From contig CAWDZQ010000003.1 in NCBI GenBank assembly GCA_963807065.1, positions 62,001-126,000 on the forward strand: 64,000 nt of DNA, read 5' to 3'. The translations under genes and the position numbers were made by a program. Below are positions 1 to 9,341 of this stretch, one piece after another. Source of the stretch: CAWAND01 sp963807065 (GTDB lineage: Bacteria > Chloroflexota > Anaerolineae > Anaerolineales > E44-bin32). Each line of letters starts with the position of its first letter. Positions within the stretch are counted from its first letter, which is position 1. The notes below the pieces were generated by a model. That model was not told the origin of the DNA. It did not search any database and saw nothing but the letters and a program-made list of their open reading frames with translations.

Positions 1-1
1 C

Positions 2-490
2 GAGAGCTTGATGACGGACGCTACCCACCTCAACACGGTCACCGGTCTGGTGGTGGGCACCGGCTCAGCGTTCACCACCCTGAGTGCGATCTTTCTCGGT
101 CGGTTGGGTGATCGGATTGGCCATCGCAAGGTGCTGATCTACAGCTGCCTGGGGGCGGCCTGCTTCTATGCGCCCGCCAGCCTGGTGAGCGGGCCTTGGC
201 AGCTGCTTGGTCTTCAGGCCGCCGTGGGGGTTGCCTTGGGCGGCGTGGTCCCGTCTATCAGCGCCCTGCTGGCAGGGTACACGCAGCCGGGAGAGGAGGG
301 CGCCGTGTATGGGCTGGACAACTCTGTCCGATCGGCCGCCCAGGCGGTGGCCCCCCTGGCTGCCTCGGGGGTCGCCATCGCCTACGGCCTGAGAGGCGTC
401 TTCATCGCGGCTGCGGCCGTGTTCGGATTGGCGGTTCTGCTGGCCGTCGCCTGGCTTCCCGGGCCGGCGGTTGAGGCGGCTTCGGCGTGA
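2..490 (+). CDS. MFS transporter, C-terminal part (cut by window start)
   Basis: The reading frame is open from the first bases of the window, so this is the 3' part of a gene that begins upstream. About 160 residues are visible. They hold several hydrophobic membrane segments and a loop near residue 35 (LGRLGDRIGHRK) that matches the conserved cytoplasmic loop motif of the major facilitator superfamily. By comparison with 400-residue family members this is the second half, roughly TM7-TM12. The substrate cannot be told. The stop codon overlaps the GTG start of the next gene by four bases (GTGA), so it may be co-translated with the MoxR operon, although the functional link is unclear. Confidence 0.85.
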   Translation, partial: ESLMTDATHLNTVTGLVVGTGSAFTTLSAIFLGRLGDRIGHRKVLIYSCLGAACFYAPASLVSGPWQLLGLQAAVGVALGGVVPSISALLAGYTQPGEEGAVYGLDNSVRSAAQAVAPLAASGVAIAYGLRGVFIAAAAVFGLAVLLAVAWLPGPAVEAASA

Positions 491-1476
491 GCACCGGCGA
501 GCTTTCGAGCGCCGAAGCCTTGGGGGCGCGTCGGTCCGCCGGCCGGCTGCTGGACAGCTTGTCGGGAGTCGTCCTCGGGCGCCGAGCAGCGCTCGAGCTG
601 GTGGTGGCGGGTTTGCTCGCCGGCGGTCACGTGCTGATGGAGGATGTGCCTGGCACGGGAAAAACCCTGCTGGCCGAAGCCCTGGCTCGGGGTCTGAACG
701 TCCCCCTTCGGCGGGTCCAGTTCAGCGTCGACCTCCTGCCCAGCGACCTGCTGGGCACCTCGGTGTACGAACGATCGACCGGGGTGGTCAGGTGGCTGCC
801 AGGCCCTCTGGCAGATGCCCATCTGGTGCTGGTGGATGACATCAACCGCGCCCGTCCCAGCACGCAGGCGGCCCTGCTCGAAGCGATGGCGGAAGGACAG
901 GTATCAGTCGAGGGTCACACCACACCTCTCCCATCCCCTTTCATGATTTTGGCCACCCAAAACCCGGCCGACCAGGAAGGCACCTTTCCGCTGCCGGCAG
1001 CCCAGCTGGATCGTTTCATCATGCGCCTGCATTTGGGGTATCCCTCCCGAACCAGCGAGCTGGCGATCCTTGATCGTCTCCAAAGTAGGGACCCGCAAGC
1101 GGACCAGCCGCCGAGCATCGACCTGAGCGAGTGGCGGAGTCTGCAGGCTGCGGTGCGCCGGGTCCACGTCGCCTGGGCCGTGAGGGCCTACATCGCCAGC
1201 CTGTCGGATCGCCTGCGGCGCCACCCGCTGATCGGGCTCGGGCCCAGCCCGCGGGCCAGCCAAATGTTGGCCCGGATGGGCCAGGCACGCGCCCTTTTGG
1301 CTGGCAGGACGTATGTGCTCCCCGATGACATCAAACAGTTGATTGAGCCCGTGCTGGCCCACCGGCTTGTGCCGGCGCCCGGGGCCATGCTCCACGGGAT
1401 CGGCATGGAATTCGTCCTGGCTGACATTCTGGATGACGTCCCCGTTCCGTGGGATGACCGGGAGCGCCAATCATGA
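487..1476 (+). CDS. MoxR-family AAA+ ATPase
   Basis: A 329-residue AAA+ ATPase of the MoxR type, a chaperone-like ATPase that usually acts with DUF58 and VWA proteins in envelope maturation. Walker A is DVPGTGKT at residues 53-60. Walker B is at about 113-121 with LVLVDDINRA, so the usual Asp-Glu is Asp-Asp here, a small departure. Sensor 1 is the ATQNP stretch (about 156-160), followed by the LPAAQLDRF segment typical of MoxR. The GTG start lies in a GTGA overlap with the preceding gene, and the stop overlaps the next start (ATGA). MoxR-DUF58-transglutaminase is a recurrent operon in Actinobacteria and Chloroflexi. The family and order are seen directly; the exact role is inferred. Confidence 0.95.
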   Translation: MSTGELSSAEALGARRSAGRLLDSLSGVVLGRRAALELVVAGLLAGGHVLMEDVPGTGKTLLAEALARGLNVPLRRVQFSVDLLPSDLLGTSVYERSTGVVRWLPGPLADAHLVLVDDINRARPSTQAALLEAMAEGQVSVEGHTTPLPSPFMILATQNPADQEGTFPLPAAQLDRFIMRLHLGYPSRTSELAILDRLQSRDPQADQPPSIDLSEWRSLQAAVRRVHVAWAVRAYIASLSDRLRRHPLIGLGPSPRASQMLARMGQARALLAGRTYVLPDDIKQLIEPVLAHRLVPAPGAMLHGIGMEFVLADILDDVPVPWDDRERQS

Positions 1477-2750
1477 CCGGGCCCCAAGAGCAGGAGGCGA
1501 GGCTCAAGATGAAGGGGGCCTCCAGGCTGATCCCCGTGCTGTGGCTGACGATGCTTGCCGTTCAGCTGCTCTTCCCGTACCGCGGTTGGATCATCATGCT
1601 GGTCGGTCTGGGGGGCGCCTGGCTGTTGGCCCGCACCTGGGCCCGCTCGCTGGCGGAAGGCCTGAGCCTGGAACGCGAGACCCGCTTTCATTGGTCCCAG
1701 GTGGGCGACCAGATGCTCGAGCGGTTGACGCTCGTCAATCGAAGCGCATTCCCAGCGCCCTGGGTGGAGCTGATTGACCGGTCGAGCGTGCCGATGGTCC
1801 AGCGGAGCCGGGCCTTTGCCATCGGGAGAAGCACATCTCTCCGCTGGCACGAGCGCATCGTCTGTCGCCAGCGGGGAAGGTTCATATTGGGTCCGACCAC
1901 GCTGCGAACCGGGGATCCGTTCGGTCTGTTTGAGGTTGAGATCAACCTGGCGCAAACCGCCTCGCTGCTGGTGCTGCCCCCGGTCATTGCCTGGTCTTCC
2001 CTGCCGGTCTTGTCGCGCGGCCGGGATGAGGAGGGGCGCACCACCCGCGCCCAGGCCGAGTCCGGCGTGGCGGCGGCCCAGGTCCGGCCGTACGTCCCGG
2101 GTGACAGCCTGAGGCGCATCCATTGGCCTACATCAGCCAAATTCGGCCAGCTGCATATCCGCCAGTTTGACCGGGCGACGCGCGGCGACTGGCTGATCGT
2201 GCTCGATATGGCCGCAGGCCATCATCACGGGCAGGGGTCCGAGTCAACGGTGGAAGCGTGTGTCGTCCTGGCAGCTTCGGTGGCCGAGTATGGACTGCGC
2301 GAAGGGCGCTCGGTCGGCCTGGTATCGCTCGGGCAGCAGGGCCTGGTTTGGCAGCCCCCGCGGCATGGCGAGGCCCATCGCTGGGACATTTTGGCCGCGC
2401 TGGCGGAGGTGCAGCCGGGGGAGACAGATCTGGCCGATCTGATCCGGCTGGCCAACCGGCGGCTGGGCGCCGAAACCAGCCTGATGGCCATCACGCCCTG
2501 CAACCTGCTTAGCCAGTTCGAACCCCTACTGGCCGGCGGAGGATCAAGGCGCCCGGCGCGGGCCGGTGTGGTCCTGCTCGAATCCGAGCATCCCCTGCGC
2601 GGCCAGATTGGACGGGTCTCCGAACACCTCAGGCGGCGCGGCCTGCTGACCTGGGTGATACGCCAGGCAGACCTCCAGGATACGCTGAAACAGCGGGTTC
2701 CCCAGGTCTTGGGCAATCGAAGTGCGGCGGCATGGAGTCCGCTGGAATGA
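1473..2750 (+). CDS. DUF58 domain protein
   Basis: A 425-residue protein with two closely spaced N-terminal membrane segments (about residues 18-55), then a beta-rich region and the DUF58 domain. The DUF58 signature is visible as VRPYVPGDSLRRIHW at about residues 205-220, followed by a VWA-like segment (DWLIVLDMA). DUF58 proteins are normally coupled to MoxR ATPases, and this gene starts within the ATGA overlap of the MoxR gene, so the two are almost certainly co-translated. The stop codon TGA overlaps the likely ATG of the following transglutaminase-like gene. The substrate of the MoxR-DUF58 pair is not shown by the sequence. Confidence 0.93.
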   Translation: MTGPQEQEARLKMKGASRLIPVLWLTMLAVQLLFPYRGWIIMLVGLGGAWLLARTWARSLAEGLSLERETRFHWSQVGDQMLERLTLVNRSAFPAPWVELIDRSSVPMVQRSRAFAIGRSTSLRWHERIVCRQRGRFILGPTTLRTGDPFGLFEVEINLAQTASLLVLPPVIAWSSLPVLSRGRDEEGRTTRAQAESGVAAAQVRPYVPGDSLRRIHWPTSAKFGQLHIRQFDRATRGDWLIVLDMAAGHHHGQGSESTVEACVVLAASVAEYGLREGRSVGLVSLGQQGLVWQPPRHGEAHRWDILAALAEVQPGETDLADLIRLANRRLGAETSLMAITPCNLLSQFEPLLAGGGSRRPARAGVVLLESEHPLRGQIGRVSEHLRRRGLLTWVIRQADLQDTLKQRVPQVLGNRSAAAWSPLE

Positions 2751-5116
2751 GCCGGCAGGGTTCGAGACGGATCCCCTGGGGCGCGCTCGGGTTGGCCGCG
2801 GGTTTGGCCCTGTCTGCCGCAGCCCTCGGTCTGGGGCTGGCGGGCGTTGTCCGCGGATTGGACCCATCGTTCAATTTGCTGATGGCCGCCCTGGGCCTCG
2901 GCGCGGCCTGGCTGGCCGCCGGGACCCGGTTGCGCCGTCGGCCGGCCGCATTCTTTCTGCTGACGATAGGCGTGGCGAGCGTCATGATCCGGGTGGGGGG
3001 ACTGGAGGCCAATCTGGCCCACGCTGTTTGGGACCTGGCCGCCTCGTCGGCGATGCGCTGGCCGGACGCCGCCCGGCTGTCTGATATCACGCCTCTGCTG
3101 GCCGATCTCCAGGGGTTGGGAAGCGCGGTCAGCGTGCTCGTGCTCCGTGTTGGCGCGTGGGCGTCATCGACGATGCAGGGGAACCCAGTCTACGATCCGG
3201 CGGCGGCGGCGGCGCTGTGGGGCGGCTTGATTTGGCTTCTGGCGGCTTGGGCGGGCTGGTGGGCCCGGCGCGAAGAGCGTCCGCTGCTGGCCGTGCTTCC
3301 CGGATTGGGGTGCCTGCTGGCCGCCGAAGCCTATGCCGCTGGTCCAATCCTGCCGATCATGCTGGCGCTGGTGGGCCTGCTCGTCAGCCTGGCCTTCGGT
3401 GCCCAGGCTCCGGTCGAGCGGCGGGCGTTGGCGACGTACATCGATCTGCCCGAAGGCCTGGCCCTGCAGCTGGCAAAGTTGGTGCTGCCGCTGGCAGTCG
3501 CCTTGGCTTTGTTGGGGGCCGCCGCGCCCGATATCTCGGTTGAGACGTGGGTCGACCAATACCGCGCCTGGCGGCAGTCGGCTGCCCAGCCGGACCAGGG
3601 GCTGGCCCGCTCGCTGGGGGTGGAATCGGCTCCCGGATCGGGACGACCCGCCAGGGGTGCACAGAACCCCGGTCTGCCCAATCGCCGCCTTATCGGCTCG
3701 GGGCCCGAGCTTTCCCAAGAAGAGGTCATGGACGTCACGGTTCGGCCGGTTGCCGGGCTGCCTTCGCCGCCGCCCTACTATTGGCGAACGGCGACCTACG
3801 ATCAGTACACCGGCCACGGATGGCAGACGAGTTCGGTGACCCGGCAGGCATTCCTCGCCGGCGAGTTGGTGCAGCCTTCGCTCCCGATCCATCACGTCGA
3901 AGTGAGGCAGGCCGTCCACCTTTTCGAACCCCAGGGCGGCAGCGTCTTTAGCGCCGGGTCGCTGCTGGGTCTGGACCAGGACTTTGTGGTCGGTTGGCGC
4001 ACTCAGGGCGAGGATATCTTCGAGGTAACGGGGCCGGGCGGTGATTACGTGGCCACTTCCGCCTGGCCGGTGACGAGCCCCCAGGAATTGCGGGAGGCGT
4101 CGACGGAATTGCCCGACTTGATTCGGGCGCGCTACGTCCGGCTTCCGCAGGGTATTCCGGCTGAGGTGGTAGGGTTGGCGCGGGACCTGACCGCTACCCA
4201 GCCGACGACGTACGACCGGGCGGTGGCGATTGAGGCTTACCTGCGCACGATTCCCTATTCTCTCGACGTCCCTCAGCCGCCGATTGACGGGGACATCGTG
4301 GACTACTTCCTGTTCGACCTGAAGAAGGGCTACTGTGACTACTACGCTTCGGCCATGGTGGTGTTGGCCAGGGCGGCCGGTATCCCGGCACGAATCGCCG
4401 TGGGCTACGCCTCCGGCCAATCGATGGTGCTTCAGGACGGATCGCTTCGCTATGCCGTTACCGCCGCTGATGCGCACACCTGGGCCGAGATCTATTTTCC
4501 AGCGTATGGTTGGATTCCGTTTGAGCCCACCGCCGGCAGGCCGCCCCTAGAGCAGGGGCAGGTGGCGGCGGGTGCCGCGTCGACAGAGTCTGGAGCGGCG
4601 CCCGGGCCGGCCAGCGGCACGCCGAACTCGCCCTCTCCGGCCGGGCCTGTGGCGACCTATCTGCTCCTGGGTCTGATCGCCGTGGGGCTGCTAGGGGTGT
4701 CCGGGGTGCTCGCCGATCAAGCGCGGCTCCGCCGGATGATCCCGGCCGAACAGGCTCACCGGTTAATGGAACGCACGCGCTGGATGGCAAGCCACTGGTT
4801 GCAGGTGCCGCTGATGGTGGGCGACACGGCCTACGAATTCCAGGCCCGGGTCGAAAGTGTCGTTCGGGCAGGCGAGATGGAGATAGGAGGCCAGGGAATT
4901 CGGCACAGGCTTCTTTCGCGGCTGGACGCCCTGGTCCATGTCTTCGTGCAGGCGATCTACACGGGCGAACCGCCGAAGAGCGGTGAGGTGTCGTCGGTGC
5001 GTCTGGGCTGGCCGAAGCTGGCGTTGAGCTTGCTCTGGCTGGGCGTCTTGATGCGGATTCCCGTCTGGCATCGGGGCCGGCCGGGCTCGGAGGCGAGCCT
5101 CCGGGGGAGCCCGTGA
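2747..5116 (+). CDS. TgpA-like membrane transglutaminase-fold protein
   Basis: About 789 residues. The N-terminal third holds several membrane segments, followed by a large extracytoplasmic part with the papain-like transglutaminase core and one more membrane segment near residue 635. The catalytic Cys is C530 in KKGYCDYYAS and the His is H577 in DAHTWAEIYFP; the acidic member lies in the downstream GWIPFEPT block, as usual for TgpA-like proteins. An ATG at 2732 is possible. The one at 2747 is preferred because it forms an ATGA overlap with the DUF58 stop, matching the other junctions of the operon. The family acts with MoxR/DUF58 at the cell envelope; protease versus cross-linking activity cannot be decided. 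Confidence 0.92.
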   Translation: MSRQGSRRIPWGALGLAAGLALSAAALGLGLAGVVRGLDPSFNLLMAALGLGAAWLAAGTRLRRRPAAFFLLTIGVASVMIRVGGLEANLAHAVWDLAASSAMRWPDAARLSDITPLLADLQGLGSAVSVLVLRVGAWASSTMQGNPVYDPAAAAALWGGLIWLLAAWAGWWARREERPLLAVLPGLGCLLAAEAYAAGPILPIMLALVGLLVSLAFGAQAPVERRALATYIDLPEGLALQLAKLVLPLAVALALLGAAAPDISVETWVDQYRAWRQSAAQPDQGLARSLGVESAPGSGRPARGAQNPGLPNRRLIGSGPELSQEEVMDVTVRPVAGLPSPPPYYWRTATYDQYTGHGWQTSSVTRQAFLAGELVQPSLPIHHVEVRQAVHLFEPQGGSVFSAGSLLGLDQDFVVGWRTQGEDIFEVTGPGGDYVATSAWPVTSPQELREASTELPDLIRARYVRLPQGIPAEVVGLARDLTATQPTTYDRAVAIEAYLRTIPYSLDVPQPPIDGDIVDYFLFDLKKGYCDYYASAMVVLARAAGIPARIAVGYASGQSMVLQDGSLRYAVTAADAHTWAEIYFPAYGWIPFEPTAGRPPLEQGQVAAGAASTESGAAPGPASGTPNSPSPAGPVATYLLLGLIAVGLLGVSGVLADQARLRRMIPAEQAHRLMERTRWMASHWLQVPLMVGDTAYEFQARVESVVRAGEMEIGGQGIRHRLLSRLDALVHVFVQAIYTGEPPKSGEVSSVRLGWPKLALSLLWLGVLMRIPVWHRGRPGSEASLRGSP

Positions 5117-5143
5117 CACCGGACCGGAAAGGGGGGGCGCCGG

Positions 5144-6421
5144 TCAGACGCCGGCTGGCTCCCTTTCTTCGGCATCCAGACGACGGCCCGAGACGGAGTG
5201 AAGTGTCAAGAAGCCGAGGATAGCTACAAGCGAAAGCCCGCCACCAATCCACCACACCCAATGCGGGTCATAGTTATCCAGAATGAGTCCGGCTGCCCAG
5301 GGACCGATCGCCGAGGGGAGGGCCCAAGCCAGGCCAAACACAGCCATGTAGCGTCCGCGCATCGTCTCCGGGGCAAACCAGGCGACCAGGGCCTGAGAGA
5401 CGGGCATGGCTACCATTTCACCGACCGTGACAAACATCATGGCGACCACGAACATCGCGTAGCTGGTGACCGCGCCGAAGAGGGTAAAGCCAATCGCATA
5501 CAACCCGCTGCCGACGGCCATCATCAGCAAGGGCGGGCGGGCCTTGATGCGCCGGGTCACCCAAAACTGCGCCACCACCACCAGGCTGGCGTTGAGGGTC
5601 ATCAGCAGGCCGTAGCCTTGCGGACCGATGTTATGCACGTCCCGCAGATACACCGAAAAGGTGCTGTAAAGCTGGATATAAACCAGGTTCATGATGACGA
5701 CGATCCCCAGAAATCCCAAGAAACGATTGTCCCTAAGGACGTGCAGGTAGCCCAGAAAGGTGCGCTGGAGGTCCCCCGGTTGGCTGGGCTCGGTGGGGCT
5801 GGGCATGGTTTCGGGGATGGCGCGGTAGATGATCACGGCGGTGATCACGCTGAGAATGGCGTCCAGGATGAAGATCAGCAGATAGCTGTGCACGGCGATG
5901 ATGCCTGCCACCGAGGGGCCGATGATCCAGGATAGATTACCGGCGACCCGCATGATGCCGAAGCCCTCGCTGCGCTGGTCTTCCGACAGCATGTCGGCCA
6001 CCATGGCGGCGCGGGCCGGGCCGGCGATGTCGGACAGGAAGCCGACGAACGCCGCCAGCACGAAGAACACCCCCAGGTCGTTCACCAGCCCCATGCTGAT
6101 GCTGCTGGCGGCGCTGATGACCAGCCCGATGAGCAGCATTCGACGCCGCCCGAAGCGGTCGGTCAGGCCGCCGCCCACCAAGTTGCCGGCGAAACCGGCC
6201 ACGGAGAATACCGCCAGCAACAATCCGGCTTCGGTCATACCCACTGAGAACTTTTGGGTGACGTACAGGGCGAAGAACGGGAAGACCATCGTCCGCCCGA
6301 TGTTGTCGATGAACCCGGCGCCCGCCAGGATCCAAAAGCGGTCGGGGTATTCGTGGTAGGTCGATCGAAGTCTGGTCAGCATTCTATGCTTTGATACCCT
6401 GGCTCCCCAGCCTTGGTTCAC
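5144..6421 (-). CDS. MFS transporter
   Basis: A 425-residue major facilitator superfamily protein with about twelve hydrophobic segments. The loop between TM2 and TM3 reads GGGLTDRFGRRRML, the family signature (G-x-x-x-D-R-x-G-R-R). The second half carries a weaker copy. It converges on the TgpA-like gene with only 27 bases between the stops. It resembles drug or sugar efflux MFS proteins in general, but no substrate can be assigned. It is not obviously a paralogue of the partial MFS protein at the window start. Confidence 0.9.
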   Translation of the reverse strand: MNQGWGARVSKHRMLTRLRSTYHEYPDRFWILAGAGFIDNIGRTMVFPFFALYVTQKFSVGMTEAGLLLAVFSVAGFAGNLVGGGLTDRFGRRRMLLIGLVISAASSISMGLVNDLGVFFVLAAFVGFLSDIAGPARAAMVADMLSEDQRSEGFGIMRVAGNLSWIIGPSVAGIIAVHSYLLIFILDAILSVITAVIIYRAIPETMPSPTEPSQPGDLQRTFLGYLHVLRDNRFLGFLGIVVIMNLVYIQLYSTFSVYLRDVHNIGPQGYGLLMTLNASLVVVAQFWVTRRIKARPPLLMMAVGSGLYAIGFTLFGAVTSYAMFVVAMMFVTVGEMVAMPVSQALVAWFAPETMRGRYMAVFGLAWALPSAIGPWAAGLILDNYDPHWVWWIGGGLSLVAILGFLTLHSVSGRRLDAEEREPAGV

Positions 6422-6927
6422 CCCGATCTTCTCCAGCAGGGGCGGACAAGACCGGGATCATACCATCGAAGCTGCCGGTCGCCCGGTTTGTGAAATCTTG
6501 CACAAAACCGGCGGCAAGGCATGGAAGGTATCGGCAGGGGCCCGGCGCACCGAGGCACGGCATGCTTGCCCAGACGTTTTATCGGATGAGCAGGTTGTTC
6601 GCCGTCCTGGGTCTGGGCGTGCTTGCGGTAAATCTGGGGCCTGCCGGCCGCAAAGGCGGCTGCCCAGTTTCCAAGTTCGAGGAAGGTCTGACAGGGGCCC
6701 TCACTCAACGCAGCGGGTTGCGATGGCGGCTTGAGTTGCCTGGGGCGACCGAAGTCCAACGGAGATATCTACCGAATTGGGAACAAAGGCCGTGCAGAGG
6801 CGGGTTCGGGACAACCCAAACGTGTGGAGGTCCTGCGGCAGACGGCCGGGACCTGCCGGCCGAAAATGGGGAATGTTCAGGCTGATCTCCGGATGACAGC
6901 CCGAGCTGGTGATCCGGACGGCGGTGC
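6422..6927. other. Intergenic region, no gene recognised
   Basis: About 500 bases between the MFS start and the stop of the CAP-domain gene. Both strands have short open frames with arginine/glycine-rich, low-complexity translations and no recognisable domain. It should hold the MFS promoter, but I see no clear -35/-10 pair. Confidence 0.6.
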
Positions 6928-7983
6928 CTACCTGGGTCGGGCGAACACAACCACGAAGTAGCCGCCGAAATCACTGTCTGGTCCGTAAACGTAGCCCACG
7001 CCGAACTGCGTGTAAGACGCCCCCAGGATGTTTTCTCGATGCAGTGTACTGTTCATCCACCAGTTGAAGGCGGTCTGCGGCCCGGTCGTGGTGTCGCGGG
7101 TCACGTAGTAATTCTCGCCGATCCAGGACCAATTGTAGCCTTGGGCTTCGACTTGGTCGCGCACCGTCGAGCCGTCGGATCCCGTGTGGCCGGTGAAGTG
7201 GTTGCAGGCCATGTCGGTTGCCTGCACCCGGGCCGCGGCGAGCAGCTGGGATTGCCCGCTCAGGCCGTCCAGGCCATGGTCCTGCCGCGCGCCGTTGATC
7301 AGGTCCGCCACCTGAGCCTCGAATCCGGTGTTGAGCACGATCGTACAGGCGCTGGGGGTGGCCGAAGGGATGGGTGTGGGTGACGGGCCGGGCGACGGAG
7401 ACAGCGTTGGGCTGGGGGTCCAGGTCGGGCCCGACGGTGTGTCGGATGGTACCGGCGTATGGGTCGGTGCCGGCGTGTCCGTTGGAGGGACCGGGGTAAG
7501 TGAGGGCGTCCAGGTAGGCCATGGGGTGTAGGTCGCCGTCTGGCTCGGCGTCGGAGAGGGGGTCCAAGTAGCGGTGGCGGTTTCGGTGGACGTGAAGGTG
7601 ATCGTGGGGGTTGGGCTGGGAGTCGGGGAGCTGGTCGAAGTGGGGCTGGCGGAAGGTGAAGCAGTGGGGCTGGGCGTATCAGGCTGTCCGGCGGCTGAAT
7701 CCGCGGGGACAAAGACTGGCGGGACATACTCGGTGGGGGGCGGCGTGACGCTGGCGGGCAGGGTGGTGGCGGCCGGCGACGTGGGGTCGAGCAGGCCGGC
7801 TTAAATCATCAACGAGTCCAGTGCCCGAAACAAACCCGGGTCGTCGGCCCCGAACATGGCGTGCGTGGACACGACCAGCAGGCCAAATGTGAAAACTATC
7901 ACAATCGGCATGAGGATCAAGCCGGCGATCCACATCCGGCGCCAAGGCGAGGTCGTGTGCGTGCCTCCAAACATCACCCCCAT
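6928..7983 (-). pseudogene. Membrane-anchored Thr/Pro-rich CAP-domain protein, split by in-frame TAA
   Basis: Read on the minus strand from ATG at 7983, the frame encodes a short N-terminus, a membrane segment (WIAGLILMPIVIVFTFGLL) and then ...LDSLMI, followed by a TAA at 7803-7801. The same frame continues without shift through a long Thr/Pro/Ser linker into a C-terminal CAP/SCP domain (FEAQVADLINGARQDHG at its start, CNHFTGHTGSDGST, HRENILG, FGVGY...YFVVVFA at its end). CAP domains occur in many secreted bacterial proteins of unknown activity. No ATG/GTG/TTG that would restart the linker is seen until GTG at 7338, inside the start of the CAP domain. The simplest reading is one gene interrupted by a single nonsense codon, either a real mutation or a sequence error. 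Confidence 0.8.
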
Positions 7984-8102
7984 TGTCCCCCGTCGCTCCG
8001 CGCAGGGCCTATAGCCGGGTTGTACCAATTGGGCGGTGCCCAACTCTGGCCAGCCGAGATAGACCATTCCACAAGGGGCCTCGGCTGCGCCCCGACGATA
8101 GC

Positions 8103-8127
8103 GCCCGGATCCGAAGGGGATCCGGGC
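8103..8127 (-). terminator. GC-rich hairpin downstream of the small lipoprotein gene
   Basis: A perfect 10-base inverted repeat (GCCCGGATCC ... GGATCCGGGC) with a 5-base loop lies about 33 bases after the stop at 8160. There is no clear T-tract, so it may be a terminator or an mRNA-protecting hairpin. Confidence 0.45.
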
Positions 8128-8159
8128 GGAGGGTTGCCGCTGGGTGCCTTGGCCCCGGC

Positions 8160-8483
8160 TCAAGGCACGTCGGGGAAATCGTCGCTGGACCCCACGTCGC
8201 TTTCCAGGTTTCCGAGAAGCAGGTCGATCTGATCGGCTTCGAAGTCGCGCGTTGGCGTGGGCGGCGCCGGGGTGGGCAGGATCCCAGTCGGAGCCAGGGA
8301 GGGTGAGGCCTGCGCCGGGGCGGGGCTCCCCACGACAGGGGGAGCCCCGGTTTCAGTCATCTGAGTTTGAGACGGAGTGGGCGTGTTTCGTCGAGGCCCC
8401 GGGCGATCGCAGGCGGTGCAGTTCAGGATCAGGCCGATCGAGGCCGGGAGGAGGCCGATCCTCAAGGTGCGTCGCATGCGCAA
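8160..8483 (-). CDS. Small Pro/Thr-rich putative lipoprotein
   Basis: 107 residues. A hydrophobic N-terminal segment after MRMRRTLR ends in LNCTAC, which could serve as a lipobox with the second Cys as the modified residue, although the -3 position is atypical. The remainder is Pro/Thr/Ser-rich with an acidic tail (SDVGSSDDFPDV). No domain is recognised. It starts 11 bases after the stop of the preceding exported-protein gene, so the two probably form an operon. Confidence 0.65.
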   Translation of the reverse strand: MRMRRTLRIGLLPASIGLILNCTACDRPGPRRNTPTPSQTQMTETGAPPVVGSPAPAQASPSLAPTGILPTPAPPTPTRDFEADQIDLLLGNLESDVGSSDDFPDVP

Positions 8484-8494
8484 CTTCTTGTCGC

Positions 8495-9094
8495 CTAGCT
8501 CGCAGACGACGGCGCAGCGCTGGGAAAGCTTGACGAAGACGGCGATGGCCGATGGGCCTGCCGCCAGGCGCGGGCGGCCTGTCGCAAGTTACGGGCCGCT
8601 TGAAGCAGGGTCCGACGGCACTCCCGGAGTGCCTGTCCGGCGGTGCGGACGGTCTCACGGGCAGCCTGAAGGTCAGTCACCTTGCCGTTGGCATCCAACC
8701 CGGCGTGGGTTTCCAAAATGCCTGCCGCCTGATCATGGGCAGACTGGGCGCTGTCCAGGCTGTCGTTGTAACTTGCCAGAGCGGCCTTCAGATCGGTGAC
8801 ATCCTGGCCCTGTTCGGCCAGCTTGTCGATCCAATCTTGGACTTTGCCGGCGATTTCGCCTGCCTTGGTCAGGTGGTCCGCCTGGATCCCCAGGGCCGTT
8901 TGCTCCCGCTGGTACAGGTGTTCCACGGTCGCTCCCGACCGGGCAGACGCGTTCGGGGCTGGCGAGGTGGGCGGGGTGTCTCCGGCGGCATAGGCCGGAA
9001 GCGGGGCGGCCGCCAGCGTGGCGCCTGCCAAAAGGGTCAGCGCCAGACCGGCGGACAGGGTTCGGTACAGCTTGTGTGCGAGTTGGTTAAACAT
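8495..9094 (-). CDS. Exported protein with helical core
   Basis: 199 residues with a clear Sec signal peptide (LALTLLAGATLAAAPLPAYAA, cleavage likely after AYA). The mature part is mostly amphipathic helix (about residues 55-175) rich in Ala, Gln and Arg, with a Ser-rich tail. It recalls periplasmic helical proteins of the DUF5667/Spy-like kind, but I do not firmly recognise a family. A strong ribosome site (AAGGAGG) lies about 7 bases before the ATG. About 75 bases upstream is a TGTAAG direct repeat that may be an operator, so it could be under response-regulator control. Confidence 0.8.
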   Translation of the reverse strand: MFNQLAHKLYRTLSAGLALTLLAGATLAAAPLPAYAAGDTPPTSPAPNASARSGATVEHLYQREQTALGIQADHLTKAGEIAGKVQDWIDKLAEQGQDVTDLKAALASYNDSLDSAQSAHDQAAGILETHAGLDANGKVTDLQAARETVRTAGQALRECRRTLLQAARNLRQAARAWRQAHRPSPSSSSFPSAAPSSAS

Positions 9095-9166
9095 CGTCGA
9101 CCTCCTTAGAGAGAACCGGTTTACTCTCTCATTCTCCGCGGAGGCGTGAAGGTGGGCTCATCGCGA

Positions 9167-9183
9167 TGTAAGAAGCCTGTAAA
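9167..9183 (+). promoter_or_regulatory. Direct repeat TGTAAG-N5-TGTAAA (putative operator)
   Basis: Two hexamers start exactly 11 bases apart (9167 and 9178), upstream of the exported-protein gene that begins at 9094 on the minus strand. Similar sites occur at 28799 and 36472. An 11-base period places both half-sites on one face of the helix, as in PhoB/OmpR-family boxes. The regulator is unknown. Confidence 0.45.
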
Positions 9184-9310
9184 AAGGGTAAGCCGCCCCA
9201 GAGCCGAGCGCGCCGCAGCCACTTGACCCGCGCCCAAACAGGCCGAAGTGGTGGCCTGGCGCGCCGAGCGCTGCCGGGAGGAGGTTCCGGATTCAAAGGC
9301 ACATCCGAAG

Positions 9311-9327
9311 GGGCGCAAGTGGCGCCC
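9311..9327 (-). terminator. Short GC hairpin after the sugar permease
   Basis: GGGCGC and GCGCCC flank a 5-base loop 15 bases beyond the permease stop. It is a weak terminator candidate without a T-run. Confidence 0.35.
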
Positions 9328-9341
9328 AGACCAGAGAAAGC

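Noticed and set aside
3164..4477. Long minus-strand frame opposite the TgpA-like gene
   Set aside because: Arg/His/Gln-rich with no motifs; the + strand gene has a clear catalytic domain.
7328..7800. Val/Gly repeat frames on the + strand that look like a repeat protein or CRISPR-like array
   Set aside because: They are the antisense of the Thr/Pro linker of the CAP protein; spacing is codon-level, not repeat-spacer.
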